Origin: Vibrio sonorensis
GTDB lineage: Bacteria; Pseudomonadota; Gammaproteobacteria; Enterobacterales; Vibrionaceae
Reading direction: 5' to 3'
DNA length: 64,000 bases
Assembly: GCF_001854765.1 (NCBI RefSeq)
Contig: NZ_LJJE01000036.1
Span: forward strand, 248,001 to 312,000
The notes below the pieces were generated by a model. The model saw only the letters and a program-made list of their open reading frames with translations, did not search any database and was not told the origin of the DNA. This document shows, piece by piece, positions 20,857 through 28,571 of this stretch. Every line of letters begins with the position of its first letter. Position 1 is the stretch's first letter. The position numbers and the translations under genes are program-made.

Positions 20857-21403
20857 GTGACTATCCCCCTTAATTAAATACTCACTGTTGGTAATAAGCT
20901 ATCTGTTGTATCTAAAATCTAGAGTGCGAAATTTGGCTTCTCAAATTTAACTTGAGTGAAATTTTGATAGTTACGGTTTTTAGTCGAAAACAAAGTGCAA
21001 GTTAGGTGATTAGAGTTTTAGGAACTATAACTTTGATTCAAAGTTTTTGGGTAAAGTGACAAGGAAGCGCTACGAAGAAACGCCTTTAAATGATTACTTA
21101 TTGGGTAATCACACCAAAGTTATGACCCAAATCATGTTGAATCTAGACAAAGCAGAGTTCAATAGACTGGAATCCTTGGAGTTAGAGAATCTACTTCATG
21201 GAAACTCGCTAACGAAAACCTAGCGTTTAGACCATTGAGCATAGATTTCATGCTGATTTAAACAGTAGTAATATTGGGTTTTACGTACGGTAAAGCCAGG
21301 TCGTAAGTACTTAATAATCAATAACAACAGTGTTCAACCTCGGTTTTAAACGTTAGAATCTCCGCAGTTTATATATTGGTACATTTTGTAAGGGAATTTT
21401 TTA
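20857..21403. other. Intergenic region upstream of the dihydroorotate-dehydrogenase-like gene
   Basis: 547 bases between divergent genes. The only candidate inside is the 55-codon frame at 21056-21223. The rest is AT-rich promoter-like DNA; no RNA gene, repeat or strong operator was found. Confidence 0.5.
21056..21223 (+). CDS. Possible small protein, 55 aa
   Basis: A GTG-started frame encodes a charged peptide with good codon texture (RKRYEETPLNDYLLGNHTKV, then MLNLDKAEFNRLESLELENL). It looks like a real C-terminal helix-rich domain and could be a small protein or the remnant of a larger gene. There is no clear ribosome site. Not recognised. Confidence 0.3.
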   Translation: MTRKRYEETPLNDYLLGNHTKVMTQIMLNLDKAEFNRLESLELENLLHGNSLTKT

Positions 21404-22477
21404 ATGACTACTCCAAAGCAGTTCGAACTCTATGACATTCTCAAAACTTATGAGGATAACTACGAAAATGGTCCTTTTTTTGATGGCGAATTACCGACGC
21501 GACCAGCGATTAAAGAGACTCATAAAATTTTCGATTTTGAGGTAAATTCCCGTCTTGGTGTACCCGCAGGGCCGCTACTGAACAGTCATTGGTGTGATGT
21601 TTATGCGCAGCTAGGGTTTGATTTGCCGGTATACAAAACCGTTCGAAGTGTAGAGCGAGCGACTCACCCTGCGCCTAACTGCGTTTTCTTAGATACTGAC
21701 AAACAGTTTAACAACAGTGAAATTAATACCGAGATCCATCCAGGTCTGCGTCCGGCATTAGATGAGCACATTACCATTACTAACTCGTTTGGTGTTCCGT
21801 CGCCAAAACCATCGGTTTGGATGAAAGATATAGAAGAGGGAAACCGTAAAATGGGAGAGGGCCAACTAATGGTTGTGTCTGTCAACGGTACCCCCGGTCT
21901 GGAGGAGCGTAACTTAGTTGAAGATTATGGTTATGTTTCGGCGATGGCCAAAGAAGCCGGCGCTAAGATCATTGAAGTAAACTACTCTTGTCCAAATTTA
22001 GGTGGTAGTAAAGAAGGCGCTTTATTCTCAGACCCAGAAAACTCTGCTCTAGTATCGAAGAAAATTCGTGAGTCTATTGGAGATACACCACTGCTTATCA
22101 AACTCGGCTGGATGCCAGCAGAGCAGCTAGAAAAAGTTATAGAAGCAAACCGACCGTATGTTGATGGGTTTGCTGCAATTAACACCATTCCGCGACAAGT
22201 CATTACTGCAGAAGGTGTTGCCGCCCTTCCTGGTGAGGGACGTCTTTCTAGCGGTACTTGTGGTTTCGCCATCGGTAATTTAGCGGAAGAGGTGACCCAG
22301 AACCTAATTGACCTGCGTACTAAATGGAAAGACGAATTTGTTATCTGTTCAGTCGGAGGCATGATGACTGCCGAAGACTTACACCGCAGACTTGATATGG
22401 GAGCAGATCTTGTAATGAGTGCGACGGCTGCAATGTGGGATCCGTACTTAGCGCAAAAATTCCATCAGTACAAATAA
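21404..22477 (+). CDS. Dihydroorotate-dehydrogenase-like FMN flavoprotein
   Basis: 357 aa TIM-barrel protein of the dihydroorotate/dihydropyrimidine dehydrogenase family. Visible features: GVPAGPLLNS near residue 55, the substrate-binding motif NYSCPNLGG near 200, and the phosphate-binding end CSVGGMMTAEDLHRRLDMGAD with a Gly-Gly pair. It differs from the membrane-associated PyrD of gammaproteobacteria, which usually has its own gene, so this may be a paralog with a different substrate. GGAA precedes the ATG. Stands alone. Confidence 0.75.
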   Translation: MTTPKQFELYDILKTYEDNYENGPFFDGELPTRPAIKETHKIFDFEVNSRLGVPAGPLLNSHWCDVYAQLGFDLPVYKTVRSVERATHPAPNCVFLDTDKQFNNSEINTEIHPGLRPALDEHITITNSFGVPSPKPSVWMKDIEEGNRKMGEGQLMVVSVNGTPGLEERNLVEDYGYVSAMAKEAGAKIIEVNYSCPNLGGSKEGALFSDPENSALVSKKIRESIGDTPLLIKLGWMPAEQLEKVIEANRPYVDGFAAINTIPRQVITAEGVAALPGEGRLSSGTCGFAIGNLAEEVTQNLIDLRTKWKDEFVICSVGGMMTAEDLHRRLDMGADLVMSATAAMWDPYLAQKFHQYK

Positions 22478-22492
22478 AACGTAACTAACGAT

Positions 22493-22525
22493 AGCTTAGG
22501 GCCTATATGGGGCCCTAAGTTGTTT
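22493..22525 (+). terminator. Terminator after the dihydroorotate-dehydrogenase-like gene
   Basis: CTTAGGGCC and GGGCCCTAAG pair around a short loop, followed by TTGTTTCTTTC. It begins about 15 bases after the stop. Confidence 0.7.
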
Positions 22526-22610
22526 CTTTCCTTACTTCACTTCTTGATTTACCCCGCTTCGCTACGCAAAAACGTTTTTCACAAACAAAGGTCGAAACCC
22601 ATCGTGTTTG

Positions 22611-22633
22611 AACCCTTCAAAGGGTTATTTTTT
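22611..22633 (+). terminator. Hairpin with T tract upstream of the AhpD-like gene
   Basis: AACCCTT, loop CA, AAGGGTT then ATTTTTT. Terminator-shaped; it lies about 110 bases before the next start, so it either ends upstream read-through or acts in a leader. Confidence 0.5.
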
Positions 22634-22744
22634 AGAGGTTCAAATGGCGTTCCGATGATCTAGAGTGGGTAGATGTCGAAAATATTCAATACTCGATTTG
22701 AGTCATTCGTTATCTTTATCTCCGAACTAGATGAGGAGACACGT

Positions 22745-23206
22745 ATGACGTTACGCACAAATTATTTCGAAATCGCCCCAGATGCCATTAACATCTTAAT
22801 GAGTCAGGAAAGCTATCTTGCCAAACAGTTTGAAGTTTCGGACACGGTGAACACCATGGTGTGGGAACTGGTGAAACTGAGAGTATCGCAGATTAACCAA
22901 TGCGCCTTTTGTATTGATATGCATAGCAGCGACCTACTTGAAAAAGGAGAAAAAACTCAAAGAATTATTGGTGTAAGTGCTTGGCGTGATATGCCTTTTT
23001 ACTCAGAGCCAGAGAGGGTAGCATTGGACTGGGCTGAACACTTAACTAGGGGTAAACCGATTGATGACCTTTACTATCAAGCAGTAGTACAATCCCTTGG
23101 TGAAAAAGGAGTGGTTGACTTAACGATTGCTATTAACGCCATCAACAGTTGGAATCGCATAGCGAAAACATTTAAGCCAGAGGTAGGAAGTTATAAACCT
23201 AGATAA
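22745..23206 (+). CDS. Carboxymuconolactone-decarboxylase/AhpD-like protein
   Basis: 153 aa from ATG 22745, chosen because GAGGAG lies six bases upstream; an in-frame start at 22673 lacks a site. The redox motif NQCAFCIDMHS (CxxC followed by His) near residue 65 is the AhpD-family active site, typical of small alkylhydroperoxidase-like proteins that reduce peroxides with thiol partners. It is followed closely by an AraC regulator on the same strand. Confidence 0.85.
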   Translation: MTLRTNYFEIAPDAINILMSQESYLAKQFEVSDTVNTMVWELVKLRVSQINQCAFCIDMHSSDLLEKGEKTQRIIGVSAWRDMPFYSEPERVALDWAEHLTRGKPIDDLYYQAVVQSLGEKGVVDLTIAINAINSWNRIAKTFKPEVGSYKPR

Positions 23207-23264
23207 TCAATCATTAGAGCCTTTTAGCTTAAAACTCGTTAAGCCAAGTGGGTCACTTTCGGCC

Positions 23265-23963
23265 TTGGTTCAGGGGATATGGTCAGCGTCAATGTTGCAA
23301 ACTGGCCCCCTTGTCAAATCACTTTATGCCGATGCGGGTAGTGGCGTTGTTTTTAACCTTTCTGGTCAACTTACTATTGGTGGTGAGACCATACCAGAAG
23401 GCGTTATTGTGCTGCCCGCGCAAACAAAAGCGGAAACCATTGCACTTGCTCCAAATTCGCAAATTGCCGGTATTCGCTTTCATCCGGCAATAGGGTTTGG
23501 ATTACTTGGAAAACACTATGAAAAGCCGACCATATTGCAAGAAAACCAGATTCAACCTTATGATTTTTATCGCATCAATTCAAAATTACTAAGCCTTAAG
23601 GACAACTCAGAAAGGGTAGATGCTCTTTTGGAATGGGCGAGAGAACAGTTCGATATAGTGGATGTGATACCCGATGATATGGAATGCGCCTTAGATTCGA
23701 TAAGACAAGGGGATGTAATTAGCAAGCTTAGTGAAAAAACTAAGGTGAGCCAACGTCATATTGAACGTCATTTCAAACATTGGTTGGGAATGACACCAAA
23801 ACACTATCAGCGAATTCTTCGGATAAAAAAGGCGGTTGGTTATCTGCGTCAGCATCGCGGCGCCAATTTAGCGGAGGTCGCTCATACGTTTGGCTTTAGT
23901 GACCAAGCGCATATGACAAGAGAGTTTCGTACGATAGCGCGCCTTACCCCAAAACAGGTGTGA
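23265..23963 (+). CDS. AraC-family transcriptional regulator
   Basis: Effector region in the first two thirds and a C-terminal double helix-turn-helix (SQRHIERHFKHWLGMTPKHYQR; then LAEVAHTFGFSDQAHMTREFR). The first usable start codon is TTG 23265, but the frame is open and protein-like upstream to about 23197 (LEPFSLKLVKPSGSLSA), so the true N-terminus is probably longer and its start codon damaged or non-standard (an ATA lies where an ATG would fit, just before the upstream stop). Probably co-transcribed with and controlling the AhpD-like gene. Confidence 0.78.
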   Translation: MVQGIWSASMLQTGPLVKSLYADAGSGVVFNLSGQLTIGGETIPEGVIVLPAQTKAETIALAPNSQIAGIRFHPAIGFGLLGKHYEKPTILQENQIQPYDFYRINSKLLSLKDNSERVDALLEWAREQFDIVDVIPDDMECALDSIRQGDVISKLSEKTKVSQRHIERHFKHWLGMTPKHYQRILRIKKAVGYLRQHRGANLAEVAHTFGFSDQAHMTREFRTIARLTPKQV

Positions 23964-23992
23964 ACCGTTCGATAAGCAGGGCGCGCTGTGAA

Positions 23993-24856
23993 CTATTTTA
24001 TCGGTAGATATACCTCAGTAAGTAGGTCGCATTCGTCGACTTGATGAATAAAGTTCAAGTAACGGAAAAAGCAAGGGAAGTCTCTTAACTCTTCTCTGCT
24101 TTCTGGTAGCCACTTTCGATACAAGTAGAAGACAGTGTCAACGATAGTGTCATGGCTACCTTTGTGAATGGCAAGGGCGCAACGACCACTGGGAATCGTG
24201 CTCGATTTGACCCCATATGTGTTTTCAGGAACCTCACCATTGTGAGAACCACATATATCAAACCGGTAATTTTCGTCAGATGTGTCATTTGGATCAGTGT
24301 GAGGGATACCAAATGTTTCACTGGTTTTTATGGGAGATAAGCCAGTCGCTTTCCTCCAATCGATAAACTTAGCTGTTGTTTCAAAAATCAGTTTTGGGCT
24401 ACCTTTATGTTCAATTAATGCGACTTCTCTTTGCGTGAAATCAATAATTTGAATATCCATTGCGCTGTCTCCTAGTGTCGGTGGATGATATTCGTATTTG
24501 GAGTGCCAAGAACGCCACTCAGGTTGATTTCTAAATTGGGAAGGAGATTGTGCAAATATCCGAGAAAAAGCTCTAGAAAATGCCTCTAAACTTTCAAAAC
24601 GCGCTTCAAAAGCAATATCGGTAATAGTGAACTGCGACTCAAACGCCAATCGAAAAGAAGCGCGTTTCAATCTAGCCATTAGAACATACTGCATGACGCT
24701 TATTCCCATAAACGATTTAAAGACGCGGTGAAAGTGGAACTTCGAGCTTGCTGCAACTTGGCTAAGTTGCTCAAGTGAAAATTCCTCATCTAAGTTTCTG
24801 TCGATAAAATCACACACTTTCTTTATTTGTCGTTCATGACGTTTCATCACGTTCAT
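23993..24856 (-). CDS. AraC-family regulator with GyrI-like effector domain
   Basis: 287 aa, MarA/Rob-like plan reversed from classic AraC: the DNA-binding region is N-terminal (residues about 10-105: EEFSLEQLSQVAASSKFHFH, then ITDIAFEARFESLEAFSRAF) and the C-terminal 150 residues form a GyrI/SbmC-like ligand-binding domain (AMDIQIIDFTQREVALIEHKG, ending DLLTEVYLPIK). Rob-type proteins of this build respond to small hydrophobic compounds. Start at 24856 (MNVMKRHER). It is convergent with the previous regulator. Confidence 0.82.
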   Translation of the reverse strand: MNVMKRHERQIKKVCDFIDRNLDEEFSLEQLSQVAASSKFHFHRVFKSFMGISVMQYVLMARLKRASFRLAFESQFTITDIAFEARFESLEAFSRAFSRIFAQSPSQFRNQPEWRSWHSKYEYHPPTLGDSAMDIQIIDFTQREVALIEHKGSPKLIFETTAKFIDWRKATGLSPIKTSETFGIPHTDPNDTSDENYRFDICGSHNGEVPENTYGVKSSTIPSGRCALAIHKGSHDTIVDTVFYLYRKWLPESREELRDFPCFFRYLNFIHQVDECDLLTEVYLPIK

Positions 24857-25063
24857 TGTCTTTCGTTCCCAATTAAGAAATTGCAGAGATAATACCACGG
24901 GGAAAAGGATAATCCTGATTGAAATTGCGGGATTTAGGTAGATTAGACACCCGCTTAGCACGATTAAACGTAATTTGATTGAGTCTAATTACACTTGCCA
25001 TTTTCTTCCAATTGACAAAGTAGCCAGATACTTTCCAACCAGCAGGAGTTAGACACATGATAA

Positions 25064-25092
25064 TTGTTTGGGTAGATATTTAAACTTGTATC
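25064..25092 (+). promoter_or_regulatory. Weak predicted promoter for the thrS2 leader
   Basis: TTGTTT (25064-25069), 17 bases, TGTATC (25087-25092). Three of six -10 positions match, so this is only the best candidate upstream of the leader peptide. Confidence 0.25.
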
Positions 25093-25122
25093 GCTAACTT
25101 AAAGGTGATACTCATATAACTT

Positions 25123-25185
25123 ATGAAACAAATTTACCTAAATGCAAAAACCACCACTACCACCATGAGGAGACTCAGGGGGTAG
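25123..25185 (+). CDS. Threonine-rich leader peptide of the thrS2 attenuator
   Basis: A 20-codon frame, MKQIYLNAK, then five consecutive threonine codons (ACC ACC ACT ACC ACC, 25150-25164), then MRRLRG and TAG at 25183-25185. AAAGGTGA lies 15 bases upstream. A run of codons for the amino acid that the downstream enzyme charges, placed just before a terminator, is the hallmark of ribosome-mediated attenuation, as with thrL of the Escherichia coli thr operon. Confidence 0.8.
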   Translation: MKQIYLNAKTTTTTMRRLRG

Positions 25186-25237
25186 TTTTTTGCGTTGTTA
25201 GAAAGCCTCTGAGTGAGTCATCGCCAGAGGTTTTTTT
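25144..25237 (+). promoter_or_regulatory. Transcription attenuator of thrS2
   Basis: Strand 1 overlaps the Thr codons and pairs with strand 2: GCAAAAA (25144-25150) with TTTTTGC (25187-25193), and ACTACC (25156-25161) with GGTAGT (25181-25186), 13 bp with a five-base bulge. The antiterminator pairs ACTCAGGGG (25173-25181) with CCTCTGAGT (25206-25214), nine pairs including one G-U. The terminator pairs CCTCTG (25206-25211) with CAGAGG (25225-25230). A ribosome waiting for Thr-tRNA at 25150-25164 leaves 25173-25181 free, so the antiterminator should form. Confidence 0.78.
25206..25237 (+). terminator. Intrinsic terminator of the thrS2 attenuator
   Basis: CCTCTG and CAGAGG enclose a 13-base loop and are followed by seven T (25231-25237), 45 bases before the thrS2 start codon. 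Confidence 0.75.
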
Positions 25238-25282
25238 GTATCTAGGCTTTGTATTTCACTCAGAACAAACTGGAGTAGAAAT

Positions 25283-26488
25283 ATGAAAACGCATCGTGAT
25301 ATTGCAGAACAACTCGATTTGTTCCACTCAGAAGTACAAGCGCCGGGTATGGTGTTTTGGCACCCTAATGGATGGCGTCTGTTCGAGAACATTAAAAACC
25401 ACATGAGGCGGGTTTATCTGAAAAACGGCTTCCAAGAAGTGAATACCCCCGTGTTTATGAAGCAAGAGCTTTGGGAAAAATCTGGTCACATGGATATGTT
25501 TGCCGACAACATGTTTTTTGGAGGAGGTAAAGATGAACGCGAAGGATACGTTCTTAAACCCATGTCATGCCCTGCACACATTATGCTGTATAAGCGTGGT
25601 GTCCATAGCCACCGAGACTTACCAATAAAGTTGTTTGAGTTTGGTTTAGTTCACCGCAACGAGTCGTCTGGTTCGCTAAATGGTTGTTTACGAGCGAGGC
25701 AGTTTACCCAAGACGATGCACATGTGTTCTGTCGCTGGAATCAAGCAGAAAGTGAAGTTCGACAGTTTCTTCAACGTGCCAATAAGGTGTATGGCGATTA
25801 TGGCTATGAGCAAATTGAAGTAAAGGTTTCTACGAAACCCGATAAAGCTTTAGGCGATGATAGTGAATGGGAACGTGCGCAAGAAGTTCTATTCTCCGCT
25901 TGTCGAAACGAAGGGCTAGAGGTTGAGATACAACAAGGAGAAGGCGCATTCTACGGGCCGAAAATAGAACTTTCGCTAAGGGATTCAATGGGAAGAAGTT
26001 GGCAATGTGGAACCATTCAGTTTGATTTCAATCTCTCAAAAAGATTCGATGTTCAATACGTCAATCAACATGGAGATTTCGATACGCCAGTTATCATGCA
26101 TCAGGCGATGTATGGTTCAATCGAGCGTTGGATTGGAATCTTGCTAGAGGTATCACAAGGTGATTTACCTTTGTGGGTGCACCCACTTCCCGTGGCGATT
26201 GCATCTGTCAACGAATCCAATACGGACTGCGCCAAACGCGTTGGTACAATGCTGTTAGACAATGGTATCCCGGTAAACACCGACATATCACAAAGTTCGG
26301 TGGGCAGAAAAATGAAACGCTTTCACAAGATGAAGATCCCATTTGTGGTTACTATTGGTGATGCGGAAACGTCAAACAGCACGGTTTCAATTAAAAATCG
26401 CAAAGGTGGTCAAGTGGAGCAAATTCCCATCGAAGAGCTGGTGGAATATGTATTATCAAAATTTATAGCAACAGAAAAACAAAAATAG
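25283..26488 (+). CDS. thrS: Second threonyl-tRNA synthetase, lacking TGS and editing domains
   Basis: 401 aa class II synthetase. It starts where the catalytic domain of full-length ThrRS begins ([21 protein letters not shown]) and lacks about 240 N-terminal residues: the TGS domain and the N2 domain that removes serine from Ser-tRNA-Thr. Zinc ligands are kept (Cys in SCPAH, His in DDAHVFC, His in IMHQA), as are motif 2 (FGLVHRNESSG), motif 3 and the anticodon-binding domain (LPVAIASVNES onward). It is clearly diverged from the 642-aa ThrRS at 48977. GGAG lies seven bases before the ATG, so the short form is no truncation artefact. Short or second ThrRS forms are known in some bacteria, and resistant paralogs protect obafluorin producers. 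Expression is predicted to need Thr-tRNA shortage. Confidence 0.92.
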   Translation: MKTHRDIAEQLDLFHSEVQAPGMVFWHPNGWRLFENIKNHMRRVYLKNGFQEVNTPVFMKQELWEKSGHMDMFADNMFFGGGKDEREGYVLKPMSCPAHIMLYKRGVHSHRDLPIKLFEFGLVHRNESSGSLNGCLRARQFTQDDAHVFCRWNQAESEVRQFLQRANKVYGDYGYEQIEVKVSTKPDKALGDDSEWERAQEVLFSACRNEGLEVEIQQGEGAFYGPKIELSLRDSMGRSWQCGTIQFDFNLSKRFDVQYVNQHGDFDTPVIMHQAMYGSIERWIGILLEVSQGDLPLWVHPLPVAIASVNESNTDCAKRVGTMLLDNGIPVNTDISQSSVGRKMKRFHKMKIPFVVTIGDAETSNSTVSIKNRKGGQVEQIPIEELVEYVLSKFIATEKQK

Positions 26489-26997
26489 TGTTTATAGTTT
26501 ATTGAAACGTTTCAACCTCTGAGCCAAATATTCAGCTACCACTGGCGTAATGTTGAAATGAGAGTGTAAGCAACAGTTTTATTGGTAATATCTAGAAGAA
26601 TACAAGGGCAGGTTTGACAAGCTGCCCAACTTAAATAAACGAAATTCGGCGAATGATTGTGTCTGTTTATGATTTTTTAGTCGATGAAGAAATACTAAGA
26701 AGTTATTGCTTATTTATAATAAATACAAACCGACTACTTACAAAGGATATTTAAAGATTGAGTTTTTTCCAATGGTGGATGTTTCATTTCTAATATATAG
26801 TTTGCGCATCATAGTATTTGTCTTGTTTATCTTTTATGGTCTAGTAATACCTCGAAAAAATGCGAAATATTATTATTTGACCATTGTAAATCAATGGTCA
26901 AATAGCCCAGTTGTGGGAAAGTAATAAATAGTTACTATTTTAGAAATTAAATATCCTGACAAGGAGAAATTTTCAGTAAGAAGTATAGGGTATTTTG
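26489..26997. other. AT-rich intergenic region downstream of thrS2
   Basis: Apart from the palindrome at 26502-26515 it holds only a weak frame (ATG 26772 to 26924) with one hydrophobic segment (FLIYSLRIIVFVLFIFYG) that could be a 50-residue membrane peptide; no ribosome site supports it. No obvious terminator for thrS2 was found. Confidence 0.35.
26502..26515. promoter_or_regulatory. Perfect palindrome TTGAAACGTTTCAA
   Basis: A 14-base perfect palindrome, 13 bases after the thrS2 stop. It matches the core operator of LacI/GalR-type regulators such as Cra (TGAAACGTTTCA). No target promoter is evident beside it, so its role is open. Confidence 0.35.
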
Positions 26998-27345
26998 TTA
27001 GCTTTTTGGTGTTTTATACCAGATTTGGGAAAGCCCAAATTTGGCGCAAGAGGTACAGATAAGTTTTTGCCCTTTGTTGACAATAATCAGCTCTAGTTCT
27101 TTTCTATGCTCTTTTTCACTATTTTTCATTACTATATATATTTTTCCATTCTTTATGTAGTAATTCTTTTTACTAGAGGACAAATCTGTTTTAAAAGTTA
27201 CCAATTTATTAAAAGATACAGAAATACTTCTTTTTTTTGATGCTTGATAGGATCCATAGTAGATGCTGTCTTCCATGTCATAATCGCGCCAAATAAAGAG
27301 CAATAAGAACAAAAAAATAGTGGTTGTAACAGTAAGTCGAAACAT
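26998..27345 (-). CDS. Small membrane-anchored protein of unknown function
   Basis: 115 aa from ATG 27345, chosen for GAGGAA upstream; the longer frame to 27483 overlaps the regulator gene and is not used. An N-terminal hydrophobic segment (TVTTTIFLFLLLFIW) is a signal anchor; the rest is Lys/Ser/Tyr-rich with a CxxC near the C-terminus (ICTSCAKFG). It follows an AraC gene by 40 bases on the same strand and may be its target or partner. Not recognised. Confidence 0.55.
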   Translation of the reverse strand: MFRLTVTTTIFLFLLLFIWRDYDMEDSIYYGSYQASKKRSISVSFNKLVTFKTDLSSSKKNYYIKNGKIYIVMKNSEKEHRKELELIIVNKGQKLICTSCAKFGLSQIWYKTPKS

Positions 27346-27385
27346 AATAAATTCCTCATTGGCGATTACTATGCTTGTCTGTCTT

Positions 27386-28333
27386 TTATAAGTTGTTGTT
27401 TTGTTTGAATTCTTTTGGTGTGCACTTGTAATGGTGCTTAAACCTTTTGGTAAAGTAACTAGGGTCGCTAAATCCCACTTCATAAGATACAGAAGTGATG
27501 TTGTGTCCTTTTGAAAGTAGTACCCCAGCTTTTTCTAGTCGAACAATTTCTATGTATTTACCTAGCGTTGTACACGTCATCGATCTGAATTTTTTTCTAA
27601 ACTCAGACTCTGATATCGCTACTCGTTGGGATATAGACTTGTATGTCCAGTCCTTTGTTAAATCTTCGTGTATAAATTTAATAGCTGAAATTATCTTGTT
27701 GTTTAACTTTGAGTCAATATCGTTGCTTTTATTTCCAATTATTTTTGATAATGTATAGTGGAATATTTCAAGTGATTTTGTTGTTAACTTTAGGTCGTGT
27801 AGTAATTTTGGAGCAGAATTTTGTTTCTCACTACTTTGGCAGTCATAAATGTTTTTTCCCATCCGATATAGATTTATATCTAGTGGTGACTTACTAAGTG
27901 TGAAATCAATGCCAGAAATGTAATCCCCAAACTCTAAAATAGACTCATTAAGCAAAGACATGTCAATGGCTTCGTTATTGAATTTTATGCTAACGAATTT
28001 TACTTTTTTATTGTTTTTAAACTTAACTGAACCATATTTGTCAGAACCTCGGTGAAAAACCAATAAAGTATTATCGTCGATATTTTGTAATTTTTTTCCA
28101 TTGATTTCAATGTCAAATCTAGATTCAAGAATAATTACAATGCTAAAACCTGACTCGAAATCAAGTTCTATTTGAGTATCATTGAACTCAACTTCATCTG
28201 CTATTATCTCGATATTTCCACATAGTGTAACTTCTCTATATGGTGAATATTTATTTAGCTCTAATCCAGTGGAGGAAGTAACGACTTTTTGAGGTTCACT
28301 GAGCAAATTTGTCGTCTCAATACATTTTTTCAT
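27386..28333 (-). CDS. AraC-family transcriptional regulator
   Basis: 315 aa. The first 200 residues are a diverged effector region; the last 100 contain the two helix-turn-helix units (WTYKSISQRVAISESEFRKK and ITSVSYEVGFSDPSYFTKRF, then HHYKCTPKEFKQNN). Base composition is strongly AT-rich like its neighbours 26.5-32 kb, which may mark acquired DNA. Divergent from the EAL gene. Confidence 0.82.
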   Translation of the reverse strand: MKKCIETTNLLSEPQKVVTSSTGLELNKYSPYREVTLCGNIEIIADEVEFNDTQIELDFESGFSIVIILESRFDIEINGKKLQNIDDNTLLVFHRGSDKYGSVKFKNNKKVKFVSIKFNNEAIDMSLLNESILEFGDYISGIDFTLSKSPLDINLYRMGKNIYDCQSSEKQNSAPKLLHDLKLTTKSLEIFHYTLSKIIGNKSNDIDSKLNNKIISAIKFIHEDLTKDWTYKSISQRVAISESEFRKKFRSMTCTTLGKYIEIVRLEKAGVLLSKGHNITSVSYEVGFSDPSYFTKRFKHHYKCTPKEFKQNNNL

Positions 28334-28496
28334 TATTATCTTGGGCTGATTTTCACGGTCTGTTTTATATATAATAATATTCTTGTATCAAAATCGTTGT
28401 CAAATATATTTTTATGGAACGAGAGACTGCAAAAATTTTCATTTTAATTTTCCAATTATACCAGTGAAAGTGAAATATTTACCATTAGATTTAGTC

Positions 28497-28515
28497 GGTA
28501 ATAATTATCATTAGC
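28497..28515. promoter_or_regulatory. Candidate Fur box
   Basis: The 19 bases GGTAATAATTATCATTAGC agree with the Fur consensus GATAATGATAATCATTATC at 15 of 19 positions. It lies between the AraC gene and the EAL gene, directly before the TTTG tract. The region is AT-rich, which raises the chance of a random match. Confidence 0.4.
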
Positions 28516-28538
28516 TTGTTTGTTTGTTTGTTTGTTTG
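28516..28538 (+). repeat. TTTG tetranucleotide tract, nearly six units
   Basis: TTG followed by five TTTG units (28519-28538), 33 bases before the EAL start codon. Tetranucleotide tracts of this kind change length by slipped-strand mispairing and can switch promoter or leader activity in other bacteria. Confidence 0.8.
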
Positions 28539-28571
28539 TAAAAGTATTAATTGAATAAAAGTAGGTAACAA

